DNA from: Mesorhizobium sp. AR02
GTDB taxonomy: Bacteria > Pseudomonadota > Alphaproteobacteria > Rhizobiales > Rhizobiaceae
Reading direction: 5' to 3'
DNA: 64,000 nt
NCBI RefSeq assembly: GCF_024746835.1
Contig: NZ_CP080531.1
Span: forward strand, 3,224,001 to 3,288,000
Both the position numbers and the translations under genes were made by a program. The notes beneath the pieces are model-generated. The model ran no database searches. It worked only from the letters and a program-made list of their open reading frames with translations, and was not told the DNA's origin. Positions 50,221 to 57,269 of this stretch are shown one piece after another (positions within the stretch are counted from its first letter, which is position 1; each line of letters starts with the position of its first letter).

Positions 50221-50262
50221 CAGGCGCGGCGACTTTGCTGCCGCACGCAGCTCACCGCCAGG

Positions 50263-50814
50263 TCAGGCGGCGCTTTCCACCAGCCGCCGGTTTCCGCCGA
50301 AGGCCAGCGTGGCGCCGGCCACCAGGACCAGCATCATGCCGGCGAGGATGCCGATGTCATGCGTGGTCGGCTTGAGCACCATGTCGGCGACGATCACCAG
50401 CATCACCGCATAGTCGAAGCGCGCCGCGCTCATCATGCGCTGGCCAATGGCTAGCACGGAAGGCGTCACGCCCTCCTTGGCGATCATCGCGCCCATGCGC
50501 TCGCCGGTCGGCTTGAAGATGAACATGCCGATCGAGAAGGTGGTGGCGTATCCGACCAGGCCGATGATGATCCACAGGTCGGAGAAGCCGACCCAGAAGC
50601 CGCACATGATGAGGCCGAAGAGCAAGGTGAGCATCGACATCGGCGCGAAGAAACGCCCGCCCAACTGCCCGCTGGCACGTATCGCCTGAAGCTTGTCCTC
50701 GACGTTGCCGGCGCGTTCGGCAAGCACGCCGAGCAGGAACAGCACGAAGCCGCCGCCGACCCACAAAGTGGCTGAGACGATGTGGAGAAATTTGACGATC
50801 GAATACCAGTCCAT
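50263..50814 (-). CDS. DUF2269 membrane protein
   Basis: A 183-residue protein with five hydrophobic segments; SIVKFLHIVSATLWVGGGFVLF with a conserved His is typical of DUF2269. Function unknown. ATG 50814 follows AGGAGCAACCG. It is convergent with the TSUP gene. Confidence 0.85.
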   Translation of the reverse strand: MDWYSIVKFLHIVSATLWVGGGFVLFLLGVLAERAGNVEDKLQAIRASGQLGGRFFAPMSMLTLLFGLIMCGFWVGFSDLWIIIGLVGYATTFSIGMFIFKPTGERMGAMIAKEGVTPSVLAIGQRMMSAARFDYAVMLVIVADMVLKPTTHDIGILAGMMLVLVAGATLAFGGNRRLVESAA

Positions 50815-51143
50815 CGGTTGCTCCTGAGATATTTCCGGGTTTTTGCGGCGGAGCGGATATGCGCCAGCCGTCAAAGGAGCGGGCGTTTTGCGTGACGCCT
50901 GTTTCGGAACGATGTCGCAAAAAACAGTTTCTGTTTCGGCGGCTTTCGACCGGCGCGGTTTCCGACAACAAGCCGATGCGCGGTTTGATTTTCTGCTATT
51001 GTCGGATGCGTCAGGGGGGCGCGACATCGTCCGGAAACACTGCCGGTGCTAGTGCGCCGACGCCGGGAGCCCGGCGGCGACTATAATCGCCTGACGATCA
51101 ACCCATTCCCGAAAACGGGAAAAGGCAATTCGAGGGGACAGAC
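50815..51143. other. Intergenic region without a gene
   Basis: 329 bp between two divergent genes. It contains GCCGGG-AGC-CCGGC near 51065 and a small hairpin TTCCCG-AAAA-CGGGAA at 51104-51119, just before the GAGGGG ribosome binding site of the next gene. Nothing else is recognisable; both promoters must be here. Confidence 0.5.
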
Positions 51144-51524
51144 ATGCAAGGGGTAGCACGGAATTTCTTCACGCTGGCCATCATCTATTCGCTGTGCGGC
51201 ATGGCGCTCGGCATCCACATGGCGATCAGCGAAGACCATGGCCAGATGCCAACCCACGCCCACACGATGGTGGCCGGATGGCTGATGTCGGCGGTCTTCG
51301 CCTTCTTCTACCATCTGTTTCCGGCGGTCGGGCAAAAGACGATCGCTGTCGTCCACTTCTGGCTGACCGCGATCAGCGGAATCGGGCTTATGATCGGCCT
51401 CTACATCTTGCTTGCCGGCAATCCGGCAATCGAACCGCTGTTGGGCATCGCCTCGATCGGCTTCTATGCAGGCATGCTGGTGTTTGCCTTCATCGCGCTG
51501 CCGGTGGTCTGGAAGAAGGCCTGA
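51144..51524 (+). CDS. Four-helix membrane protein, haem-copper oxidase-like
   Basis: A 126-residue protein with four transmembrane segments (about 8-28, 40-62, 68-90, 97-122). HMAISEDHGQMPTHAHTMVAGWLMSAVF resembles helix fragments of CcoN/NorB-type oxidase subunits and related cytochrome-like membrane proteins, with several His residues that could bind haem. Too short for an oxidase; function unknown. GAGGGG lies upstream of ATG 51144. Repeat element B starts 4 bp after its stop. Confidence 0.72.
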   Translation: MQGVARNFFTLAIIYSLCGMALGIHMAISEDHGQMPTHAHTMVAGWLMSAVFAFFYHLFPAVGQKTIAVVHFWLTAISGIGLMIGLYILLAGNPAIEPLLGIASIGFYAGMLVFAFIALPVVWKKA

Positions 51525-51527
51525 ACC

Positions 51528-51695
51528 GAGCCTGTTTGGAAACTCTACTCTGGCGGCCATCTGAAGGCGTTTTCTGCGCTTCCCCGTTCTACTGCGTCGC
51601 AGTAGAACTGAGCTCACGGACCCGAATGTCCGCTCCGCTCCGGTTCTCGAAACCACCATCATATGACTCGCCAGAGCGACTTTCGAAACAGACTC
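51528..51695. repeat. 168-bp inverted-repeat element, copy B
   Basis: Second copy of the element at 12933-13101, same orientation. Terminal repeats GAGCCTGTTTGGAAACTC and (complement of the right end) GAGTCTGTTTCGAAAGTC match at 15 of 18 positions. The inner GTTCTACTGCG-T-CGCAGTAGAAC hairpin is perfect. Where copy A has CGTAC/GTACG, this copy has CGGAC/GTCCG, so pairing is kept by two matching changes. It begins 4 bp after a stop codon, like copy A. Confidence 0.8.
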
Positions 51696-51773
51696 TGAGC
51701 CTGAGACCAGGCACCGTCGACTGTGCTGTTACGGCACAGAAATGCGGCGTTCGGTCGAAAAACATCGGTCCCG

Positions 51774-51788
51774 TTAAGGGTTCATTAA
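51774..51788 (+). promoter_or_regulatory. CtrA box upstream of the small RNA
   Basis: TTAA-GGGTTCA-TTAA matches the CtrA consensus TTAA-N7-TTAA exactly. A TACTAT -10 element lies at 51803-51808, so the box overlaps the -35 region, the activating position for CtrA. Transcription would start near 51814, at the first hairpin of the RNA. Confidence 0.65.
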
Positions 51789-51812
51789 GCTTTACAGGCG
51801 TTTACTATGCGC

Positions 51813-51910
51813 ATCCAGTGATCTGGATTCTTACCGAGTGGTTGGAGCCACTTTGTTTGACGCCTCCCTGTTAAACTCCTGAGAGCCGCCTTATCCGCGG
51901 CTCTTTTTTT
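51813..51910 (+). ncRNA. Candidate trans-acting small RNA
   Basis: A non-coding unit of about 98 bases with promoter and terminator. Hairpins: ATCCAG-TGAT-CTGGAT (51813-51828), AGTGG/CCACT (51837-51852), GTTTGAC/GTTAAAC (51855-51876) displaying GCCUCCCU in the loop, and the terminator stem (51882-51904). A CCUCC loop is complementary to ribosome binding sites and is the hallmark of rhizobial regulatory RNAs such as the AbcR (alpha-r15) and alpha-r14 groups. I cannot decide the family from memory. It could also be an attenuated leader of rcdA, 166 bp downstream, but the strong terminator favours a separate RNA. Confidence 0.65.
51881..51910 (+). terminator. Rho-independent terminator of the small RNA
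   Basis: AGAGCCGC (51882-51889) pairs with GCGGCTCT (51897-51904), closely followed by seven T (51904-51910). It separates the small RNA from rcdA. Confidence 0.92.
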
Positions 51911-51947
51911 GTCCGCATTCCGGTGCACGCCTGGCGTCGGTCCGCTG

Positions 51948-51962
51948 TTAACCTTCTGTTAA
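51948..51962 (+). promoter_or_regulatory. CtrA box upstream of rcdA
   Basis: TTAA-CCTTCTG-TTAA, a second exact CtrA consensus, followed by AC as in the extended motif. It lies 114 bp before the rcdA start and after the terminator of the small RNA, so it would serve a separate rcdA promoter. In Caulobacter rcdA is itself CtrA-activated. Confidence 0.65.
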
Positions 51963-52075
51963 ACATGTGCTTGCCTTCACCCCCGGCGAAGCGCATTTTC
52001 AAGCTTCAGTCGTATAGGGTTCCGGGTGTATCGGCAGTGACCGAATCGGCCGGTTGCAAGTGCAGGGGCGTAGCA

Positions 52076-52609
52076 ATGAACGAGCCTTCGAAGGGCAGTG
52101 CGAAAACCGTGAAGCTGGCGGAGCGTCGGGTTTTTTCGCACTCCTTCAAACCGCTCTACCAGGAAGGCATGGGGCTGGTCGAACAGGCGGCGGAGTATCT
52201 CGACGGCAAGGGCCGCGCCGAGGCGAAGAAACTGTCGCGGCTGGCGGCCACGCTCTACGCGGCCGAATCGATGCGGCTGACGACCAGGCTGATGCAGGTT
52301 GCCTCCTGGCTGCTTTTGCAGCGTGCGGCCAATTCCGGCGAAATGACCCGCGACCAGGTCGCTTCGGAAAAGTCCAAGGTGCGGCTCGACACAGCTTCCG
52401 CGCATGACGAAGCCGCCGGCTGGGCCGAACTGCCCGAGGATTTCCTTGACCTCGTCAACCGCTCGCTGCGCCTGCAGGCGCTGGTGCGCCGCATGGATGA
52501 CGAGATCTACGGCGCCGGCGCTGTGGTCGACATGCAGCCGCTGGGCCGCCGGCCCAATCCGGTTTCGGACCAGATCAGCCTGCTGAACACGGCTTTCGCC
52601 CGCAACTAA
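52076..52609 (+). CDS. rcdA: DUF1465 protein, RcdA-like adaptor
   Basis: A 177-residue protein of the DUF1465 family, which includes Caulobacter RcdA, an adaptor that helps deliver CtrA to ClpXP at the swarmer-to-stalked transition. Conserved: FKPLYQEGMGLVEQAAEYLDGKGR and YAAESMRLTTRLMQVASWLLLQRA, forming the three-helix bundle. AGGGGCG precedes ATG 52076. A CtrA box upstream closes a feedback loop in principle. In rhizobia the role in CtrA turnover is supported by conservation; it is not visible here directly. Confidence 0.9.
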   Translation: MNEPSKGSAKTVKLAERRVFSHSFKPLYQEGMGLVEQAAEYLDGKGRAEAKKLSRLAATLYAAESMRLTTRLMQVASWLLLQRAANSGEMTRDQVASEKSKVRLDTASAHDEAAGWAELPEDFLDLVNRSLRLQALVRRMDDEIYGAGAVVDMQPLGRRPNPVSDQISLLNTAFARN

Positions 52610-52704
52610 GCAGCTTCGGAGTATTTCCGGCGCGATAGGCTGCCGTTTCCGGTTTGTTCACATTTCGCTGGCATCGCTGTCCGCCCAGGGGGTAGGGTGA
52701 CAGG

Positions 52705-53214
52705 ATGGGGGACGCGATTCGCATCATTGGTATCGATCCGGGGCTCAGGCGCACCGGATGGGGCATCGTCGAGAGCCTCGGCAATTCCTTGCGCTTCGTC
52801 GCGTCCGGCACCGTGCGCTCCGAGGACAAGGCGGCGCTGGCGACGCGGCTCTGCCAATTGCATGACGGGCTCGCCGAAGTCCTGCATCAAGCCATGCCGC
52901 ACGAGGCGGCCGTCGAACAGACCTTCGTCAACAAGGATGCCGTGGCGACGCTGAAGCTGGGCCAGGCGCGCGGCATCGCCATGCTGGTGCCGGCGCGTGC
53001 CGGCCTGGTCGTCGCCGAATATGCGCCCAATGCGGTGAAGAAGGCTGTCATCGGCGTCGGCCATGGCGACAAGAAGCAGATCCACATGATGGTGAAGGTG
53101 CTGCTGCCGAAAGCGACCTTCGACACCGAGCATGCCGCCGACGCGTTGGCCATCGCGATTTGTCACGCGCATCACCGCCAGAGCGCCGCCTACCGGATGG
53201 CGCTTGCCGGCTAG
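52705..53214 (+). CDS. ruvC: Holliday junction endodeoxyribonuclease RuvC
   Basis: A 169-residue resolvase. Acidic catalytic residues: Asp11 in [14 protein letters not shown], Glu in [11 protein letters not shown] (about 70) and the C-terminal [12 protein letters not shown]sp. With RuvAB it resolves Holliday junctions by symmetrical nicking. AGGGTGACAGG precedes ATG 52705. A toxin-antitoxin module with its own promoter starts right after the stop codon, separating ruvC from ruvA. Confidence 0.96.
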   Translation: MGDAIRIIGIDPGLRRTGWGIVESLGNSLRFVASGTVRSEDKAALATRLCQLHDGLAEVLHQAMPHEAAVEQTFVNKDAVATLKLGQARGIAMLVPARAGLVVAEYAPNAVKKAVIGVGHGDKKQIHMMVKVLLPKATFDTEHAADALAIAICHAHHRQSAAYRMALAG

Positions 53215-53221
53215 GATGTTC

Positions 53222-53263
53222 TTGACTTGTTCACATAGTTGGAATATTTCTTACTTGTAAGAA
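53222..53263 (+). promoter_or_regulatory. Promoter and operator of toxin-antitoxin module 1
   Basis: TTGACT (53222-53227) and ATATTT (53244-53249), 16 bp apart, form a good sigma-70 promoter eight bases after the ruvC stop. The perfect palindrome TTCTTAC-TT-GTAAGAA (53248-53263) overlaps the -10 region, as expected for autorepression by the AbrB-type antitoxin. The promoter can also drive ruvA. Confidence 0.65.
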
Positions 53264-53274
53264 AGGTGCGTTTC

Positions 53275-53526
53275 ATGCGTGTGACGAGCAAAGGCCAAGT
53301 GACAATCCCACGGGATCTGCGGGAGACATTTGGGATTGGCGCCAACAGCGAAGTCATCTTCGGCATTGAGGGCGGCAAGATCACGATCACGCCGAAGCAT
53401 GACAAGGGGCGGCTGGCCGACCGCGAAAGACTAGATCGTTTTCTCGCTGCGCTCGATCGGCTTGAGGGCAGCGGCGATCAGACAATGAATGCCGATGCCG
53501 TCATGGCTTTGACCCGGGATCGCTGA
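53275..53526 (+). CDS. AbrB/MazE/SpoVT-fold antitoxin, module 1
   Basis: An 83-residue protein. The swapped-hairpin DNA-binding domain occupies residues 1-45 (RVTSKGQVTIPRDLRETFGI, SEVIFGIEGGKITITPK); the tail should wrap the toxin. ATG 53275 gives the usual MRVTSKGQ start with AAAGG upstream; an in-frame TTG at 53239 would run through the operator. The PIN toxin gene starts two bases after its stop. This is a VapBC-type pair placed between ruvC and ruvA. Confidence 0.92.
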   Translation: MRVTSKGQVTIPRDLRETFGIGANSEVIFGIEGGKITITPKHDKGRLADRERLDRFLAALDRLEGSGDQTMNADAVMALTRDR

Positions 53527-53528
53527 TC

Positions 53529-53942
53529 TTGGCGACGCTTGTCGACACCAATGTACTTATCGATGTCGCCGTTCGCGATCCCGTCTGGTCAAAGTGGTCG
53601 TGGTCCAAAATGGTGTCTGCCCTTGAGCAAGGCAGCCTGGTCATCAATCAGATTATCTACGCCGAGTTTTCGATGCGCTATGAGGCGATAGACGATGTCG
53701 ATGATGCCTTGCCTGAAGATGAGTTCCGGCGCGAAAGTCTTCCCTTCGAAGCGGCCTTTGCGGCGTCGAGAGCGTTCTCGGTCTATCGGCGGTTGGGCGG
53801 ACCCCGAGAGAAGGTGATGCCCGACTTCCTGATTGGGGCTCACGCTGCCATCCGAGGCTATCCCATTCTTACTCGCGATCCCGCAGGTTTCAGAAAGTAC
53901 TTTCCAGATGTCGAGCTCATTACGCCCGATACTCATCCCTAA
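53529..53942 (+). CDS. VapC-type PIN-domain toxin, module 1
   Basis: A 137-residue PIN ribonuclease. Acidic site residues are all present: Asp6 (LVDTNVLID), Glu46 (IYAEFS), Asp99 (MPDFLIGAHA) and Asp117 (LTRDPAGF). VapC toxins cleave tRNA or rRNA and are neutralised by the partner antitoxin. TTG 53529 is the start, and no better start gives the VDTN block. ruvA begins 15 bases after its stop. The intact site suggests an active toxin. Confidence 0.92.
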   Translation: MATLVDTNVLIDVAVRDPVWSKWSWSKMVSALEQGSLVINQIIYAEFSMRYEAIDDVDDALPEDEFRRESLPFEAAFAASRAFSVYRRLGGPREKVMPDFLIGAHAAIRGYPILTRDPAGFRKYFPDVELITPDTHP

Positions 53943-53957
53943 CGGGGGCTGCGTCCA

Positions 53958-54578
53958 ATGATCGGCAAGCTCAAGGGCACGTTGGACGAGATCGACGAGG
54001 ATCATTGCCTCGTCGACATTCATGGCGTCGGCTACGTCGCCTATTGCTCGGCGCGCACGCTGGCGGGACTGCCTTCGCCCGGCGAAGCGGTGGTGCTGTT
54101 CATCGAGACCTATGTCCGCGAGGATATGCTGCGCCTTTATGGCTTCCAGTCGCAGCTGGAGCGTGAGTGGTTCCGGCTGCTGATGAACAATGTGCCGGGC
54201 GTCGGCGCCAAGGTGGCGCTCGCCATCCTGTCGACACTGGCGCCGGCCGACCTCGCCAATGCGATCGCGCTGCGTGACATCGCCATGGTCAGCCGCGCGC
54301 CCGGCGTCGGCAAGAAGGTGGCTGAGCGCATCGTCACCGAATTGAAGAACAAGGCGCCGGCCTATGCGGGCACTGCCTCCGGCACCATCGGGCTGAAACA
54401 GGAGCTCGGCGAAGGCGTGGCGCCCGCGCCGATCACCGACGCGGTCTCGGCGCTGGTCAATCTCGGCTACTCGCGCGACACCGCCGCCAATGCGGTTGCC
54501 GCGGCGCTGAAGACGGCGGGCGAGGACGCGGATGCCTCGAAGCTGATCCGCTTCGGGTTGAAGGAATTGGCGCGGTAA
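53958..54578 (+). CDS. ruvA: Holliday junction DNA helicase subunit RuvA
   Basis: A 206-residue RuvA: N-terminal OB fold ([27 protein letters not shown]), two helix-hairpin-helix motifs ([15 protein letters not shown] and [18 protein letters not shown]) and the flexible-linker C-terminal domain ([16 protein letters not shown]) that contacts RuvB. It binds the four-way junction. GGGGG precedes ATG 53958. It is flanked on both sides by toxin-antitoxin modules. Confidence 0.96.
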   Translation: MIGKLKGTLDEIDEDHCLVDIHGVGYVAYCSARTLAGLPSPGEAVVLFIETYVREDMLRLYGFQSQLEREWFRLLMNNVPGVGAKVALAILSTLAPADLANAIALRDIAMVSRAPGVGKKVAERIVTELKNKAPAYAGTASGTIGLKQELGEGVAPAPITDAVSALVNLGYSRDTAANAVAAALKTAGEDADASKLIRFGLKELAR

Positions 54579-54619
54579 TATGGTTGTTGGATGCAAGAAT
54601 TCCGACTACCATATTATTG

Positions 54620-54646
54620 GTAAGAAACTTCGAAGAAAGTAAGAAA
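54620..54646 (+). promoter_or_regulatory. Paired GTAAGAAA half-sites before antitoxin 2
   Basis: GTAAGAAA occurs at 54620-54627 and 54639-54646, directly before the antitoxin start, 19 bp apart. The same GTAAGAA unit forms the palindrome at module 1. This is probably the antitoxin operator; the AT-rich stretch 54580-54646 would also hold a promoter. Confidence 0.5.
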
Positions 54647-54928
54647 ATGGGCGCGTATGCCAGTCTGACATCGAAGGGTCAGCTTACAATTCCAAAGGAT
54701 GTCCGGGATGCGCTTTCGCTGAAGACGGGTGACATGATCGCCTGGACAGTCGTGGATGGATATCTGGTCGGGACGCCGCGCAATCTCGAATTTGCTGACC
54801 TGGCCGGGTTTCTGGGAGACCCGCCCGGCGGTCCCGCCTCGCTAGAAGAAATCGATGTGGCAGTGCGAAATGCTGTTGGCCGGCATGTTGTCGGAGATAG
54901 TCTGCACGACCAAGAGGGCGACGCGTGA
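54647..54928 (+). CDS. AbrB/MazE/SpoVT-fold antitoxin, module 2
   Basis: A 93-residue antitoxin with the fold's signature ASLTSKGQLTIPKDVRDALSLKTGD at residues 5-29. Its C-terminal half (FADLAGFLGDPPGGPASLEEIDVAVRNAV) differs from module 1, so the two are not a recent duplication. ATG 54647 gives the conserved start; the longer frame from 54584 has no family resemblance. Its stop overlaps the toxin start (GTGA). Confidence 0.9.
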   Translation: MGAYASLTSKGQLTIPKDVRDALSLKTGDMIAWTVVDGYLVGTPRNLEFADLAGFLGDPPGGPASLEEIDVAVRNAVGRHVVGDSLHDQEGDA

Positions 54929-55329
54929 CGTCGATAGGCATCGATACAAATGTTCTGCTCCGGATGGTGCTGAACGATGATGCCGAGCAGCGGGCTAAAG
55001 CCCTCGCATTTGGCAATGGACTCAGCGAAGAGACCCCAGGCTTCGTCAGCTTGATCGTGTTGGTCGAATTTAGTTGGTCGCTGATCTCGCGCTACAGACT
55101 GCCAAAAGAACAGATGCAGGTGGCGATCCAGAGGTTACTAAAGGTCAGGACGCTGATCTTCGAGGACTTCGACGCTATCGTGATTGCGCTCGAAAGATCG
55201 AATTTGCCTCAGGTAGACTTCGCCGATGCGCTGATCGCTGAGCACAATCGGAATCTGGGTTGCTCACATACGGTTACGTTTGATCAGCGCGCCGCCAAAT
55301 CTATTGCCAGTATGGAACTGCTCGCATGA
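54925..55329 (+). CDS. VapC-type PIN-domain toxin, module 2
   Basis: A 134-residue PIN ribonuclease with Asp7 ([11 protein letters not shown]), Glu48 (VLVEFSW), Asp98/Asp101 ([12 protein letters not shown]) and Asp120 (TFDQRA), so the active site is complete. The GTG start at 54925 overlaps the antitoxin stop, and its own TGA overlaps the ruvB ATG by four bases, coupling toxin and ruvB translation. Less GC-rich than ruvA and ruvB, consistent with acquisition. Confidence 0.92.
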   Translation: MTSIGIDTNVLLRMVLNDDAEQRAKALAFGNGLSEETPGFVSLIVLVEFSWSLISRYRLPKEQMQVAIQRLLKVRTLIFEDFDAIVIALERSNLPQVDFADALIAEHNRNLGCSHTVTFDQRAAKSIASMELLA

Positions 55330-56363
55330 GCCTGTCGCCTCGCCTGATCGCTCCGGAAAAACGCGGCGAGGATGCCGATCAGACCTTGCGGCCGCAGACG
55401 CTCGCCGACTTTGTCGGCCAGGCGGCGGTGCGAGCCAATCTCAAAGTCTTCATCGAGGCCGCCAAGGGCCGCAACGAGGCGCTCGACCATGTGCTGTTCG
55501 TCGGGCCGCCGGGACTGGGCAAGACGACGCTGGCGCAGATCATGGCGCGCGAACTCGGCGTCAATTTCCGCTCGACTTCCGGGCCGGTGATTGCCAAGGC
55601 CGGCGATCTCGCGGCGTTGCTCACCAATCTCGAAGAAGGCGACGTGCTGTTCATCGACGAAATCCACCGGCTCAACCCGGCGGTGGAGGAAATCCTCTAT
55701 CCGGCGATGGAGGATTTCCAGCTCGACCTGATCATCGGCGAGGGGCCGGCGGCGCGCTCGGTCAAGATCGACCTTGCCCGTTTCACCCTGGTCGCCGCCA
55801 CCACGCGGCTTGGCCTGCTCACCAATCCGCTGCGCGACCGGTTCGGCATTCCGGTGCGGCTCAATTTCTACACCGTCGAGGAACTGGAACAGATCGTGCG
55901 GCGCGGTGCGCGCATCCTGCAAATGCCCCTCGGGGACGACGGCGCGCTGGAGATCGCGCGGCGCGCGCGCGGCACGCCACGCATCGCCGGCCGGCTGTTG
56001 CGCCGCGTGCGCGATTTCGCCTCGGTCGCCGGCGACGGTCATGTCGACCGTAAGATCGCCGATGAGGCGTTGACACGGCTCGAGGTCGACGCGCTCGGCC
56101 TGGACGCGCTCGACCGCCGCTATCTCTCGATGATCGCCCGCAATTTCGGCGGCGGTCCGGTCGGCATCGAGACGATCGCCGCGGGCCTGTCCGAGCCGCG
56201 CGACGCCATCGAGGACATCATCGAGCCCTATCTTATCCAGCAGGGGTTCATCCAGCGCACGCCGCGCGGCCGCATGCTGACGGCCAATGCCTGGCGCCAT
56301 CTTGGCCTCGATGCGCCGAAGGACCTGGCGCAGCAGCAGATCAACCTGTTCCAGGAAGATTAG
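55326..56363 (+). CDS. ruvB: Holliday junction branch-migration ATPase RuvB
   Basis: A 345-residue AAA+ motor: Walker [15 protein letters not shown] (about 58-71), Walker [13 protein letters not shown], sensor-1 [11 protein letters not shown], arginine finger in [12 protein letters not shown], and a winged-helix end ([20 protein letters not shown]). The N-terminus [12 protein letters not shown] is standard. It drives branch migration with RuvA. Its ATG overlaps the stop of toxin 2 (ATGA), so its translation depends in part on the module upstream. Confidence 0.97.
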   Translation: MSLSPRLIAPEKRGEDADQTLRPQTLADFVGQAAVRANLKVFIEAAKGRNEALDHVLFVGPPGLGKTTLAQIMARELGVNFRSTSGPVIAKAGDLAALLTNLEEGDVLFIDEIHRLNPAVEEILYPAMEDFQLDLIIGEGPAARSVKIDLARFTLVAATTRLGLLTNPLRDRFGIPVRLNFYTVEELEQIVRRGARILQMPLGDDGALEIARRARGTPRIAGRLLRRVRDFASVAGDGHVDRKIADEALTRLEVDALGLDALDRRYLSMIARNFGGGPVGIETIAAGLSEPRDAIEDIIEPYLIQQGFIQRTPRGRMLTANAWRHLGLDAPKDLAQQQINLFQED

Positions 56364-56374
56364 TAGGGCGAATA

Positions 56375-57142
56375 ATGGACGAAAAGTCCCTCGAAAACGC
56401 CCTGTCCAATTTAAGCAAAAAGATTTTATTTTTGCAGAGCGCCGTTTCGTTTCTCGAATCTGAGTTGAGTCGTCCGCTGATCGTGCCTGATGGCGATCAG
56501 GCTATAGCGTTTAGGTTTTCTAATCCGAGTATAGTGCACTTTTGTGTTCTTCATCTGATTCGAGTTGTATCTTGCCTTAATGCCTTGATCGTTTTGGCAA
56601 GGTACGGATATGTGCAGGAAATATGTGTGCTAATTAGAACTGGATATGAATTTCTGTCAAAAGTTGATTATGTTTCTACAGGGTACTATGATCCCGAGCA
56701 AAGGGAGAAAGTAAAGCTCTATGTAGAAAGATATTTTTCAGATAACACACGAAAACCAAAGAGATTAGATAAAGACGTTTCTCTGCGGCAGAAAGAGATT
56801 AACGAGGGATTGCAGAAAAACTACGAAAACACAACAAGGTCGCCTAAGGCTCCCGACGATGAGAGGGGCGTAGCGGAGATGCATCGATACGTACTGTCTG
56901 TTTTCAGCAACTACGTGCACGCCCGCTATCCGGAAGTAATGGACATGTTTGGCGGAACACCTGTTCAGCCACACATGGTCGGAATGAAGGGGACACCCAA
57001 GGATGCCGAAAATATCGTCCAAATTTACACTTTTTTTGATTCGACGAACCTGTCTTTAAAAAATGTATATCTGAGGTTGGGCTATGCGAATTCGGACGTG
57101 ACTCCGCCATCGTTGCGCGAGTGGGCCAAATCGTTCGATTAG
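56375..57142 (+). CDS. Low-GC gene of unknown function, 255 aa
   Basis: Not recognised. Codon use is plainly AT-richer than the neighbours. The protein is soluble and mostly helical; HLIRVVSCLNALIVLARYGYVQEICVLIRTGYEFLSKVDYV resembles the R-x-x-x-E helix pattern of DUF5677/HEPN-like proteins found in genomic islands. Weak Cys and Tyr residues give no active site. It starts 11 bases after ruvB, so it can be co-transcribed, and replaces the usual ybgC neighbour. Transfer is likely; a defence role is only a guess. Confidence 0.7.
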   Translation: MDEKSLENALSNLSKKILFLQSAVSFLESELSRPLIVPDGDQAIAFRFSNPSIVHFCVLHLIRVVSCLNALIVLARYGYVQEICVLIRTGYEFLSKVDYVSTGYYDPEQREKVKLYVERYFSDNTRKPKRLDKDVSLRQKEINEGLQKNYENTTRSPKAPDDERGVAEMHRYVLSVFSNYVHARYPEVMDMFGGTPVQPHMVGMKGTPKDAENIVQIYTFFDSTNLSLKNVYLRLGYANSDVTPPSLREWAKSFD

Positions 57143-57269
57143 TTAATGCCGGATATGTGAACACCTTGCGCAGAATCTGCTCGTCTTTGTCGATTTGCCG
57201 GCGCAATCGTGGACTTTATCGGCGCTGTCTCGCGGCATGCCGCCGCGATCCACGTGCCGGAGCCATAGA

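Noticed and set aside
51081..51662. A minus-strand frame through repeat element B and the four-helix protein gene
   Set aside because: It reads through the inverted-repeat element; a similar frame in copy A confirms it is a by-product of the repeat.
54584..54646. Longer start for antitoxin 2 at 54584
   Set aside because: The extra 21 residues lie over the putative operator and do not resemble the family; the conserved start is at 54647.
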